Shown: piece after piece, positions 25,073 to 32,878 of the stretch
How positions within the stretch are numbered: position 1 is the stretch's first letter
Layout: each line of letters starts with the position of its first letter
Source of the DNA: Thermoplasmatota archaeon
GTDB taxonomy: Archaea > Thermoplasmatota > Thermoplasmata > Halarchaeoplasmatales > Halarchaeoplasmataceae
Length of the DNA stretch: 32,878 bases
Direction of reading: 5' to 3'
Assembly (NCBI GenBank): GCA_018334835.1
Contig: JAGXLF010000001.1
Location: 1-32,878 of the forward strand
The notes under the pieces: generated by a model
Databases searched by the model: none
The model's input: only the letters and a program-made list of their open reading frames with translations
Told to the model about the DNA's origin: nothing
Made by a program: the position numbers and the translations under genes

Positions 25073-25294
25073 ATGAGCATGGAAAAAATAAGTGTAGCGA
25101 AAGCCAAAGAGATTGCGGAGAAAAAGAACCTCAAACCGGGCTTAGTAAAAGGCACTGACGGGATACAGTTCACCAAGGGTAACAACGACAGGATAAAAAC
25201 GGTATCCTGGCGAGAATTTGAAGAAAAACTCGAAGAAAGAGATCTTGCAGTTTACGAGTCTGGCGGCTGGATGAAGATAATGAGCGAAGAATGA
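25073..25294 (+). CDS. Conserved small archaeal protein, 73 residues, unknown function
   Basis: A small soluble protein, rich in K and E. The N-terminal half is a helix (ISVAKAKEIAEKKNL), then a turn-rich segment GLVKGTDGIQFTKGNNDR that looks like two beta strands. A second helix (SWREFEEKLEERDLAVYE) and a sharply ending SGGWMKIMSEE follow. From memory, closely similar small proteins ending in a VYESGGWMKIM-like motif occur in other euryarchaea; I cannot verify this. Its ribosome binding site AAGGAGG, seven bases before the ATG, is among the best in the window. The gene stands alone between its own promoter and a hairpin terminator, suggesting high, independent expression. No function is assigned. 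Confidence 0.85.
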   Translation: MSMEKISVAKAKEIAEKKNLKPGLVKGTDGIQFTKGNNDRIKTVSWREFEEKLEERDLAVYESGGWMKIMSEE

Positions 25295-25327
25295 AGGGGA
25301 CTGAGCAATACTCAGTCCTCTTTTTTT
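25295..25327 (+). terminator. Hairpin plus T-tract terminator
   Basis: AGGGGACTGAG (25295-25305) pairs with CTCAGTCCTCT (25311-25321; one G-T pair) around a 5-nt loop, and runs into seven Ts (25321-25327) with more T-rich DNA after. It starts right after the stop codon of the 73-residue protein gene. Archaeal terminators usually need only T-tracts, so such a bacterial-like structure is notable. Confidence 0.8.
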
Positions 25328-25388
25328 ATTTTATTCTATCTTATTCAAGATAAACCTTTTTAACTTTGAATTGTTGTCTTTAATCATA

Positions 25389-27074
25389 ATGATAGAGATA
25401 ACACACAGATGGGGCTTAGCTAAGAGAGGAAAATGGAATATAAAGGATAAAGAGATCGTAGTACCTAACATTTTTTTTCTAGATGGGGTTTCATTTGATT
25501 CGCCAAATGAAGCCGAAGTAACTATTTCTACAGAATCTAATCCTTCCTTAAAGATTCCTCCTTCTTTTTTTAAGGAGACTGAGACTAATAACGAGTATGA
25601 TTTCCCGTATACGTTTGCTTATCCTGAAGGATTATCAGATGGCCTGATCGAGGAGAGGGGAGGGAAGCAAAAAATACAGATCTTATTCGATCAGGAGCCA
25701 AATCTAGAGGCAGAACTGTATGTTCTTGGTAATGCTCCCCAGCTTTTACAGAGGAGCGGGAAACTATACGATAAAATAATAGAGTTGAGAAAAAAGATAG
25801 ATTATCACAAATTGATCTACACACCGGGTATAGCCCAGCCGAACAATATGGCTTTATTGTCATACTTAGGAGTGGATCTTTTCGATTCTTCTTTTTCGGA
25901 GATGATGTCCGCTGAAGGTGTAGAACTATTTGATTGGATTGGTTTTCCGGGAAACGTTGAAAATAATCCACGACACCTTTTAGATGAGCTTGAACTTATC
26001 AGGAAAAGCATAATAAAAGGCAGGATAAGAGAACTCGTTGAAAACCGAGTCAAGTCTGAACCTTGGATGGTCGAAATATTGAGGAGAGCTGACAAGGACT
26101 ACGGACTCTTTTCGAAAGGAACACCTGTAACTGGAGACGATTTTTCCGTCACCACTCGAGAGAGTCTTACACGTCCCGATATCGAGAGATTCAAAGATAG
26201 GATAAAGGGTAGGTACAATCCTCCTGATAGAGACGTACTCCTCTTGTTTCCTTGTTCCGCTAGAAAACCTTACTTCCAATCGAGATCTCACAAAAGGTTC
26301 AGGGAGGCGACGCAGCAAGTGAACTGGACAGATATTCACGAGGTATCACTGACTTCGCCTCTCGGTGCAGTCCCGAGAGAACTTGAATTATTTTATCCAG
26401 CACAGCAATATGATATCCCGGTCACACACAAATGGTTCGAAGAAGAGAAAAAGATGATCCTAGATCAGCTTCGTCATGTTGTTGAGAAGGGAGATTACAA
26501 TCACATGATTTCTCATCTTCCTCCTGATCTGTCATTTGTAGGCGAAGAAATAGAATGTGTCGATACTGCAAAAGATTCTCATCCCACTTCTAGTCAGGCT
26601 ATCGATAGACTTACCGAAACACTCAAAGAGCACGTAGGAGAGAAAAGAGGCAAAAATCAGAAGTTTTTACTGGAGAATTTAGAATCCTTTGCTAGATTCC
26701 AGTTTGGCGAGGGTAGTGAAAAACTCCTAGAGGCTTCCAATATCAAGGGGAAATATCCTTGGTACAAGATAATGGGAGAGGAGGCCCAGAGAGGTATGTT
26801 GGTTCCTGAAAGAGGATTGATATCTTTGACTTTAGAAGGAGCAGAGGTATTAAAGAAGATGGGGATAAATCTTGTGGAGATAGACGATTTCGATCCGAAA
26901 GGCAGCGTCTTTGCTGTAGGTGTTAGAGATGCTGATGAAGATATAAGACCGGAAGACGAGGCGATAGTAGTTCACGAGGGCGAATTAAAAGGTGTAGGAC
27001 CTGCAGTGATGTTTGGAGAGGAGATGAACGAGGCCAATAGAGGTGAAGCGATCCGACTTCGACACTACGCATGA
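25389..27074 (+). CDS. arcS: Archaeosine synthase (TgtA2/ArcS)
   Basis: A 561-residue tRNA-modification enzyme acting on preQ0 at position 15 of archaeal tRNA, on the way to archaeosine. The TGT-like N-terminal half contains YTPGIAQPNNMALLSYLGVDLFDSS. The core motif LLFPCSARKPY (about 285-295) with the following S-x-SHKRF is the ArcS signature that carries the lysine acceptor. A C-terminal PUA domain (about 485-561) ends the protein. I chose ATG 25389; a TTG at 25371 would add six residues and lacks support. A TATA-like CTTTTTAAC lies about 35 bp upstream, and there is no ribosome binding site. The RaSEA radical-SAM partner used by many archaea is not nearby. Confidence 0.94.
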   Translation: MIEITHRWGLAKRGKWNIKDKEIVVPNIFFLDGVSFDSPNEAEVTISTESNPSLKIPPSFFKETETNNEYDFPYTFAYPEGLSDGLIEERGGKQKIQILFDQEPNLEAELYVLGNAPQLLQRSGKLYDKIIELRKKIDYHKLIYTPGIAQPNNMALLSYLGVDLFDSSFSEMMSAEGVELFDWIGFPGNVENNPRHLLDELELIRKSIIKGRIRELVENRVKSEPWMVEILRRADKDYGLFSKGTPVTGDDFSVTTRESLTRPDIERFKDRIKGRYNPPDRDVLLLFPCSARKPYFQSRSHKRFREATQQVNWTDIHEVSLTSPLGAVPRELELFYPAQQYDIPVTHKWFEEEKKMILDQLRHVVEKGDYNHMISHLPPDLSFVGEEIECVDTAKDSHPTSSQAIDRLTETLKEHVGEKRGKNQKFLLENLESFARFQFGEGSEKLLEASNIKGKYPWYKIMGEEAQRGMLVPERGLISLTLEGAEVLKKMGINLVEIDDFDPKGSVFAVGVRDADEDIRPEDEAIVVHEGELKGVGPAVMFGEEMNEANRGEAIRLRHYA

Positions 27075-27087
27075 TATGAAAGTCTAT

Positions 27088-28602
27088 TCATATATTCTTT
27101 ATATCTGGATGGGTTTCAAGGATCATCCCCTCGACTTTTAGTGGTTTTAGATGATTAGCGAGGTCTATAGCCTCCTTCAACTTCGATTTGTATTCCGAGT
27201 AGATCGTGTATTTCTGCTCGTCAATTTCCACTTTATCTCCTTTTTTCTTGTTTAACATTATCCCTGCCTTTTTGCTGTTCGGTCCCCCAGCGGCTCTCAC
27301 TATTTTGATTATCTCATCATTGTTTATACTGTCTACATACCCCTCTTCATCCGAATATATTTTCTTTGAATGTTTTCCTATCTCGATGTCTTCTGAACTT
27401 ATTTCAGGATCGCCACGCTGCCTCTCTATTATCTGTTTCATTTTTTCTAGAGCTTCGCCGCTTTCTAAGAGTTTTTTTGCCTCTTCCTTTCCATCTCTTA
27501 TTCCTCCTTTTTCGAGCACCATCCCTGCTAGAGTGGTAGATTTTTCTATCAAACTTGATGGTACTTCTTTTCCTTCAAGAGCCATCAAGGCTTCTTTTGC
27601 TTCGATAGCAGGTCCTATAGTATTTCCTATAGGTTGTCCTCCGTAACTCAGAGCACATGAGGTTTCAATCCCTATATCCTCACTAAGAGAAACAAAATCT
27701 CGCGCATATTTTCGACCGAGTTCTATGTTTTCGACCTTCGTGTTCGCACCCACTGGAATATCCATCACGAGGTATTCCGCTCCAGCTGATTTCTTCTTCG
27801 AGAGCACAGAAGCTAGGACCTGCGGGTACGGATCTATCCTCAATGGATATTCTGCTCTTATTATCATATCGTCGCTGGGAGCTAGATTCACCGCTCCTCC
27901 CCAGGCGATCGTACCTCCGACATCCTCTGCTATCTCTTTGATTTCACCTATACTGAGATCTACCTCGGCTAGAGTTTCAAATATATCTGCGGTGCCGCCA
28001 GCACTCGATATAGCTCGGGAACTTGTTTTAGGTATCATCAATCCTGCGGAAGCTACGATCGGAACGATCAGCAGAGTTATCTTGTTGCCCGGTACCCCTC
28101 CTATGCTATGATGGTCAAAGACTGGATGCCTGTCATATTCGATTGTGTCACCTGTTTCTATCATGGCATTGATAAGATATTTTATTTCGCGGTTGTTCAT
28201 ACCCTGGGAATATATCCCTGAAACATAAGCGGATAATTCAATATCGGAAAGGCGTTTATTAACTATATCTTGGATTATCTCCCTTATCCCGTGTTCTGAA
28301 AGTTCTTGTCCATCTAATTTTTCTTTTATATGCTCTACAGATTCCGGCTTTCCGGTCGGTTTGATCGTAACGATAGAGCCCTCTTCTACCTCGAGAAATT
28401 CCATCACATTCTCTACAAGGCCGATATCACCTTTCTCTACGAGGCTCTTTGATGTTTCGACTATCGTGGTACAGGTATTCTCTCCATGGTTCACATTCAC
28501 CCTATCCTGACTTCTAAGCCCTATATCTTCTGCATCTGCGCTATTCAAGATGACCAGCTGGTCCCGTGCTTCGATATCAATTTTTTTTGCCTTGAGCTCC
28601 AT
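27088..28602 (-). CDS. deoA: AMP phosphorylase
   Basis: A 504-residue enzyme phosphorolysing AMP (and CMP/UMP in characterised archaea) to the free base and ribose-1,5-bisphosphate. The N-terminal extension (about 1-85), absent from bacterial thymidine phosphorylase, marks the archaeal AMP type. The helical domain follows (LSDIELSAYVSGIYSQGM). The phosphate-binding region is FDHHSIGGVPGNK at 162-174 and KTSSRAISSAGGTADIFE at about 192-209. GGAVNLAPSDD and SYGGQPIGNTIGPAIEAKEAL complete the fold. Length matches the family. It is the last gene of the AMP-bypass operon, six bases after the RuBisCO stop, and supplies substrate to the isomerase encoded first. Confidence 0.96.
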   Translation of the reverse strand: MELKAKKIDIEARDQLVILNSADAEDIGLRSQDRVNVNHGENTCTTIVETSKSLVEKGDIGLVENVMEFLEVEEGSIVTIKPTGKPESVEHIKEKLDGQELSEHGIREIIQDIVNKRLSDIELSAYVSGIYSQGMNNREIKYLINAMIETGDTIEYDRHPVFDHHSIGGVPGNKITLLIVPIVASAGLMIPKTSSRAISSAGGTADIFETLAEVDLSIGEIKEIAEDVGGTIAWGGAVNLAPSDDMIIRAEYPLRIDPYPQVLASVLSKKKSAGAEYLVMDIPVGANTKVENIELGRKYARDFVSLSEDIGIETSCALSYGGQPIGNTIGPAIEAKEALMALEGKEVPSSLIEKSTTLAGMVLEKGGIRDGKEEAKKLLESGEALEKMKQIIERQRGDPEISSEDIEIGKHSKKIYSDEEGYVDSINNDEIIKIVRAAGGPNSKKAGIMLNKKKGDKVEIDEQKYTIYSEYKSKLKEAIDLANHLKPLKVEGMILETHPDIKNI

Positions 28603-28608
28603 AATAGA

Positions 28609-29838
28609 TCACATCCATTTCTCCAATGCTTTTCTTAATTCCCGATGTTTTTCTGCATATTCTTTCAGATCGACACCTTCAGAGACAGCATCCACTGCTT
28701 GTCTCAGCGCTTTAGCTCCAGATCTAACCCCATCCGGATGTCCAGATACACCACCACCAGCTTGTATCTGAACTTCCATACCGCTCATCTTTATCAGTTC
28801 TGGTACCAGCCCCGGATGCAGTCCTCCACTCGCAACCGGCATCAATTTTGGAAGACCATGCATATCTCCTAGAAGTGTCTCTTTGCATTTGAGTTCTTCA
28901 TCTACCTCTGCATGCATCTTTCCTGTTCCATAGGTCCCTATATGGAGAGCGTCTCCACCTGCCATCCTGACTATCTTCGAAATGACTGACATTGATATGC
29001 CATGGTGGGGATTTTTTGTTATCGCCCCGTGCATGGCTCTGTGTACGTGTATCGGCACATCAACTGAAGGGTCTTCTGCTAGCGCCTGAAGGCCAGAAAA
29101 TCCAACAGTTAACACGTCTATCATCAACTGTCTAGCTCCGTTTTCTAAAGCGAGATCGGCGGCTTCCAATATCTTATGAGAAGTGGTGCTTATATTATGT
29201 GCATGGATCATCTTGTATCCCTCCTCTTCAAGTATATCTAGCTTTTCGCTGACTTCACTCACTCTCTCTTCGAGCGGACAAAAGTCTTGATCCACCAATG
29301 TTTCATCATCTTTAGAGTTGGTGAGTCCCCCTCTTCCAGCCTGATATACATAATCTGCGAACTCTTTTGGTGGTAGACCTATTTTCGGTTTAACGATGGT
29401 TCCGACAAGAGGCTTCTCGGGTCTATCTAAAATATTTCGTAGTCTGGTTATTCCGAACTGTGGCCCTGGATATTGTTTTACAATCTCCGAGGGGAGCTCT
29501 AATTGTACAAGCCTGACCCCTTCTAGTGACTCCAGCCCGAAAAGGTTACCGGCGATGATACTCAGGATCTGCGGTATTCCTCCTATATCGCCGGAGAAAT
29601 CAATGACTGGATAGCCTATCCTGACTCTATTTCCCTGTGCTTTTGTGACTTTCGCACCATAATTTTTGAAAATATCCTCTGAAAGCGTTGTAGGATGGGT
29701 CCAAGTCCCCGTTGATTCTTCTTCTGCTATCCTCTTTCCTGCGGTTTTTATATTCAAGTCACTCTTAACGGTGTATTCACATATTATGTAGTCCTCTTGA
29801 TCTAGTTCTTCATCCAAGGCAAGATAATCTATACTCAT
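28609..29838 (-). CDS. rbcL: Form III ribulose-1,5-bisphosphate carboxylase large chain
   Basis: A 409-residue enzyme carboxylating ribulose-1,5-bisphosphate to two 3-phosphoglycerates. Catalytic residues are all present: K150 and K152 (KPK), the carbamylated K176 with D178 and E179 (KDDE), H266/R267, H299, loop-6 K307 (GTGKMH) and S337 (ASGGLHPG). The sequence preceding the carbamate lysine is GGLTNSKDDE rather than the more usual GGxDxxKDDE. AGGGVSGHPDG (360-370) and YGTGKMH recall Archaeoglobus and methanogen form III enzymes, from memory. No small subunit and no phosphoribulokinase are in view, fitting nucleotide salvage rather than a Calvin cycle. The start overlaps the isomerase stop by four bases. 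Confidence 0.97.
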   Translation of the reverse strand: MSIDYLALDEELDQEDYIICEYTVKSDLNIKTAGKRIAEEESTGTWTHPTTLSEDIFKNYGAKVTKAQGNRVRIGYPVIDFSGDIGGIPQILSIIAGNLFGLESLEGVRLVQLELPSEIVKQYPGPQFGITRLRNILDRPEKPLVGTIVKPKIGLPPKEFADYVYQAGRGGLTNSKDDETLVDQDFCPLEERVSEVSEKLDILEEEGYKMIHAHNISTTSHKILEAADLALENGARQLMIDVLTVGFSGLQALAEDPSVDVPIHVHRAMHGAITKNPHHGISMSVISKIVRMAGGDALHIGTYGTGKMHAEVDEELKCKETLLGDMHGLPKLMPVASGGLHPGLVPELIKMSGMEVQIQAGGGVSGHPDGVRSGAKALRQAVDAVSEGVDLKEYAEKHRELRKALEKWM

Positions 29839-30752
29839 TCTTCCATCTCCTTTATTATCCTATATGCCCCATCAGGGGAGATCACGCCTTTTTCAGTTAT
29901 GATAGAATCTACGTATTTAGAAGGTGTCGCATCAAAAACGGGATTGTTTATATTCACCTCAGGAAAATCAGCTGGATCGACTATCTCTGACGGATCGCGT
30001 TCTTCGATCTCGACCAGCTCTCCGAATGTAGTCTTGTTTGAAAACTTGTAGGTTTCGGCACAAACTGTTAACGGGACTCTACTCTCGTGAGCACATAGAG
30101 CGACCTGGGAGGTCCCGATCTTGTTTATCACGGCTCCATTAGAAGCTACAGTATCGGCGCCAACATATACTTTATCGACGCCCCTCATCTTATATCTCAC
30201 CGCGGAATCGACTATAAGCGTAACTGGTATCCCGTATTCAGAGAGTTCTTTGATGGTGATGTATCCTTGTCTTTTTGGTCTTGACTCTGTCGCTATCACC
30301 TCTATGTTTTTTCCCTCGTCCCAGGAATATTTTATTGCTCCTATAGCCATGGAACTGTTACAGTGGGTAAGAATCACATCTCCGTCGGTTATCCTTTTCC
30401 CTCCATATTCAGCGATCTTATCTTTTGCTTCAAGCGATTTCTCTATGAATCTTGATGCTCTATTAACTATTTCTTTCTTCAATCCCTCTACTCCTTCAGA
30501 TTCGACCGTCATAACGTAATTTATTGCATTTTCCAAGGAAACCGCGGTGGGTCTAGTCGAGCGTAGTCTTTTCGCGCCTTTCTCGAGCTCTGATTCAAGA
30601 TCTTCAACGTCGTCTCCATCATAATTCTCGACGAGTCTTTTTAGAGCTAAGGCTCCAGCCCTAGCTATCTTTGCAGCTCCTCTTATCTCCATATTTTGGA
30701 TCTTCTTGGCTATATCCTCTAGATCGTCACCCTCTAGTTCATCTAGATCCAT
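29835..30752 (-). CDS. e2b2: Ribose-1,5-bisphosphate isomerase
   Basis: A 305-residue member of the eIF2B-alpha/MtnA superfamily converting ribose-1,5-bisphosphate to ribulose-1,5-bisphosphate, the RuBisCO substrate. NMEIRGAAKIARAGALAL (20-37) and STRPTAVSLENAI are the N-terminal substrate segments. The catalytic pair is C131 (THCNSS) and D200 (GADTVASNGAVINKIGT). ESRPKRQGY, typical of the subfamily, lies between. This is the archaeal R15P isomerase rather than an eIF2B subunit or MtnA, judging from its neighbours. It is the first gene of the AMP-bypass operon. No ribosome binding site precedes the ATG, and TTAAACATAA sits within 20 bp, so a short leader is likely. Confidence 0.95.
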   Translation of the reverse strand: MDLDELEGDDLEDIAKKIQNMEIRGAAKIARAGALALKRLVENYDGDDVEDLESELEKGAKRLRSTRPTAVSLENAINYVMTVESEGVEGLKKEIVNRASRFIEKSLEAKDKIAEYGGKRITDGDVILTHCNSSMAIGAIKYSWDEGKNIEVIATESRPKRQGYITIKELSEYGIPVTLIVDSAVRYKMRGVDKVYVGADTVASNGAVINKIGTSQVALCAHESRVPLTVCAETYKFSNKTTFGELVEIEERDPSEIVDPADFPEVNINNPVFDATPSKYVDSIITEKGVISPDGAYRIIKEMEE

Positions 30753-30802
30753 GATATTATGTTTAATACTCCTAGTAGCATAAAATATTTTGGTGAATTA
30801 AG

Positions 30803-31438
30803 TCATAAAAAATCCAATAAAAGACTAAGGTCTTTCTCTTCTATGATAATATCAGATGCCTCTTTTACCTTTTTATCGGCTGGGTTGAAAGCTATCCCCG
30901 TACCTGCTTTTTTTAACATGGGGGCATCGATATGGCTATTTCCGATAGCTACTGTTTCTTTCTCCTCAAAATTCATCTCTGATAATAGTCTATCAAAAGC
31001 CTTACCTTTGTTTTTCAGTTCAACTTCTAAAATGCCTTCCCCTGTTAATCTACCATTTTTTTCTTTAAGATCGTTAGCCATAATCATATCGAAATAACTT
31101 TTTCCGATATATTCTGCGAGGGGTTTTAGCCCTCCACTTATAATCGCTGTCTCGTATCTTTCGCTGAGAACGGGGATACAATTTTGAAAACCGTCTATCA
31201 AAGGCACGTCTTTCAGTATTTCTACGATATCATCTCTGGAAATGTATCTATTAGTTCTTTTCCAAAGCTTAATATCCTTTTTCATGAAGTCCAAATCATC
31301 TATTTTACCATCCATAAAGGCCTTCAAAGAATCCTCATTATTTGTCCCAAAGTGTTCATGGACCCAGGCCCATGAACTGTGAACATCTACGAGTACTCCG
31401 TCCATATCAAAAACTACAAGTTCGGGTTTAGAGGTCAT
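30803..31438 (-). CDS. HAD-family phosphatase, phosphoserine phosphatase-like
   Basis: A 211-residue HAD hydrolase of the SerB-like group. Motif I is FDMDGV (10-15; D11 nucleophile, D13 acid/base). Motif II is ISGGLKPL (about 99-106), motif III the lysine in NKGKAFDRLL, and motif IV AIGNSHIDAPML with the metal-binding Asp. A helical cap lies between motifs I and II (about 20-90). The natural substrate could be phosphoserine or a sugar phosphate. The start overlaps the stop of the helical-repeat gene by four bases (ATGA), so the two are translated from one mRNA. The gap to the ribose-1,5-bisphosphate isomerase gene is 50 bases, with its own TATA-like DNA. Confidence 0.85.
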   Translation of the reverse strand: MTSKPELVVFDMDGVLVDVHSSWAWVHEHFGTNNEDSLKAFMDGKIDDLDFMKKDIKLWKRTNRYISRDDIVEILKDVPLIDGFQNCIPVLSERYETAIISGGLKPLAEYIGKSYFDMIMANDLKEKNGRLTGEGILEVELKNKGKAFDRLLSEMNFEEKETVAIGNSHIDAPMLKKAGTGIAFNPADKKVKEASDIIIEEKDLSLLLDFL

Positions 31439-32878
31439 GTATTCTCAACGATCCTTTCCATCTCTTCTTTGTAATTTTTCAAAGCTTCAAAGCTTTCTTC
31501 TAGATCGTTTTCTTTTTTCGCTCGATTAGCCTTTTTTAGAAAATCGATCGGTTTGGTCACATCGATATCTTCATCTGCGACGTCTTTGAGTTTTTTCTTA
31601 GCATTTTTTATCTCATCCTTTAGGAAAGATACTAGTTTTTTCTTTATCGTTTCTTGACAAGTCTGGATATGACCTTCAGCCTCGTCCCATTCCTCTTCTT
31701 CGATTTTTTCCTTTGCTTTGTCAAGAGACTTTTTTACTTTCTCGATTTCAAAATCTAAATTTTCAGTGTGGCCGATTATCCTTTCGATTTTGGATATATC
31801 AGCGGAAAATTCGTCTTTAATTTCTTTTTGACTTCTTATACTTTTTTTAGTCTCTTCGATCAGCTCAAAAACTTTTTCGTATTCATTTTTCTCTTTAAGT
31901 TCTTCAACTTTATCTAAAGGAAATTCCTCCTCAAATATATCTTCATCTACGCCTTCTTTCAACGAATCGATTCTTCCTTCTATCTTTTCCTTGGATTTTT
32001 CTAGATAATGTTCTTCTAACTCCTCCAACTTAGCAAGTCCTTCTTCATAGTCGTTCTCTTTTTTATATCTTTCAGCTTCATCTATCATCTCTTCTCCTTC
32101 ACTCATCGTGATATCGAACTCTTCAGCCCTCTCCAAAACGGACTTCATTTCGGATATCCTTTCCTCTATTTTTTTGTTGAGTTCCCGTGTTTCACCTTCC
32201 TTCCGCTCATACCTTTCCAATCTATCTTGCATATTTTTTATAGACTCTTCTATGATCTCAAAGGCGGCTTCTTCTTCACCTGATTCAATTTTTTTTATTG
32301 TATGGTCTATATCTTCAGTATATTCCCAGGCATCTATTCCCCTTCGTTTTATATCTCCCAAATAGGCGTTTGCCTCTCTGATCTTCTCCGATACTTTAGA
32401 AACATTAGAAGCCGAGTTTAATGCATCTATCACTTTATGAATACTTTTATCTATTTCCCCTTCATTTTTTGCTGATATTCCCCCCTCGATTTTCTCTTCT
32501 ATTCTTTCTATATCTATATCCGATTCGATGCTAGATATCATCTCATTTGCTTCCTTGATCTTTTCTTCTATCAGATCATTCAGCCATTTTTTCTCTTCAA
32601 ATTCGTCTAGCTTTCCTAAAATATCTTTTTGTATATCTTCGGCCCTTTTAGAAGCAACCTGATATTCACCGATCTCACACCCCTCATAAATTTTGTCTAT
32701 CTTTTTTTCCATCTCAGAGACATCTATTTTTTTTGATAGGATACTTAGAAAATTTTCACATTTGTTTATGATCCTCATTATATTTTCTACATGCTCTATT
32801 TTCTTCTGTATTTTATCTGAGACTCTTTCACACTTATCTTCGTCTCCCTCCTCTTGGCCTTCTTTCAATTCACTTAGA
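31435..32878 (-). CDS. Helical-repeat (TPR-like/coiled-coil) protein, N-terminus beyond window
   Basis: At least 481 codons. The frame stays open past the TTG at 32868 to the window edge (codons for Leu-Ser-Glu precede it), so the true start lies outside. The protein is almost all alpha-helical and very rich in E and K. I count seven degenerate units of about 60-74 residues. Each has an [ILF]-D-[IVA] turn (IDV, IDI, IDA, FDI, IF, LDF, IDV at about residues 48, 118, 178, 251, 311, 371, 435 from the TTG) and, about 20 residues on, a short turn such as EYQVA, EEEAA, DYEEG, EYEKV or WDEAE. This is the pattern of helical-hairpin repeats. No catalytic motif is visible. It is often misnamed as SMC-like. 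It overlaps the HAD phosphatase gene. Confidence 0.75.
   Translation of the reverse strand, partial: LSELKEGQEEGDEDKCERVSDKIQKKIEHVENIMRIINKCENFLSILSKKIDVSEMEKKIDKIYEGCEIGEYQVASKRAEDIQKDILGKLDEFEEKKWLNDLIEEKIKEANEMISSIESDIDIERIEEKIEGGISAKNEGEIDKSIHKVIDALNSASNVSKVSEKIREANAYLGDIKRRGIDAWEYTEDIDHTIKKIESGEEEAAFEIIEESIKNMQDRLERYERKEGETRELNKKIEERISEMKSVLERAEEFDITMSEGEEMIDEAERYKKENDYEEGLAKLEELEEHYLEKSKEKIEGRIDSLKEGVDEDIFEEEFPLDKVEELKEKNEYEKVFELIEETKKSIRSQKEIKDEFSADISKIERIIGHTENLDFEIEKVKKSLDKAKEKIEEEEWDEAEGHIQTCQETIKKKLVSFLKDEIKNAKKKLKDVADEDIDVTKPIDFLKKANRAKKENDLEESFEALKNYKEEMERIVENT

Noticed and set aside
25371-25388. TTG start for archaeosine synthase at 25371
   Set aside because: The ATG at 25389 begins the conserved sequence, and the six extra residues (LSLII) have no ribosome binding site.
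29835-30752. Translation initiation factor eIF2B subunit or methylthioribose-1-phosphate isomerase
   Set aside because: The same superfamily, but the operon with RuBisCO and AMP phosphorylase and the Cys/Asp pair favour ribose-1,5-bisphosphate isomerase.

Overview
This is an AT-rich archaeal chromosome segment. The archaeal assignment rests on several independent genes. There is a complete AMP-bypass operon (ribose-1,5-bisphosphate isomerase, form III RuBisCO, AMP phosphorylase). An isoprenoid operon carries isopentenyl phosphate kinase, type 2 IPP isomerase and a geranylgeranyl diphosphate synthase. Fibrillarin, archaeosine synthase, a PIN-domain/KH ATPase of the PINA type, a DUF835 protein and a tRNA-Glu with a bulge-helix-bulge intron complete the case. 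Many genes look leaderless with a TATA box about 25-30 bp before the start; others have strong GGAGG-type ribosome binding sites. DUF835, helical-repeat and coiled-coil proteins would fit a Thermoplasmatota-like or related euryarchaeal lineage, but that placement is inference. I see no mobile elements, CRISPR arrays or rRNA.

Layout. 1-826 (-) is the start of a TraB/PrgY-family membrane protein cut by the window edge. It is divergent from a Na+/Ca2+ exchanger (901-1875), which converges on a zinc-ribbon membrane protein (1877-2464, -). After a 349-bp intergenic region comes a winged-helix/DUF835 protein (2814-3818), then the intron-containing tRNA-Glu (3908-4004, -) with two hairpins just upstream. 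4207-7716 (+) holds an aminotransferase, fibrillarin, a small-multidrug-export-type membrane protein and a sugar-nucleotide epimerase. 7722-8180 contains two small genes in opposite directions. The rightward one leads the isoprenoid operon (8184-10975), which makes and extends the C5 units of archaeal lipids.

11013-16130 (-) encodes a giant, about 1700-residue coiled-coil protein whose C-terminal part is built from 42-residue (126-bp) repeats. Next come a Nudix hydrolase and a GDT1-type cation transporter (both -). 17550-22947 (+) carries a DUF354 protein, a methyltransferase and a tightly overlapping molybdopterin operon (moaA, moaE, moaC, moaB, moeA), without moaD in view. A PINA-type ATPase (22956-24797, -) converges on it. 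An isolated 73-codon gene (25073-25294) has its own promoter, leader hairpin, strong ribosome binding site and hairpin-plus-T-tract terminator. Archaeosine synthase follows (25389-27074).

The right end is all on the minus strand. A helical-repeat protein (31435 to beyond the window edge) overlaps a HAD phosphatase. Fifty bases further on begins the AMP-bypass operon: ribose-1,5-bisphosphate isomerase, RuBisCO, AMP phosphorylase. Those three enzymes together convert AMP and phosphate, via ribose-1,5-bisphosphate and ribulose-1,5-bisphosphate plus CO2, to 3-phosphoglycerate, salvaging nucleotide ribose into central carbon metabolism.
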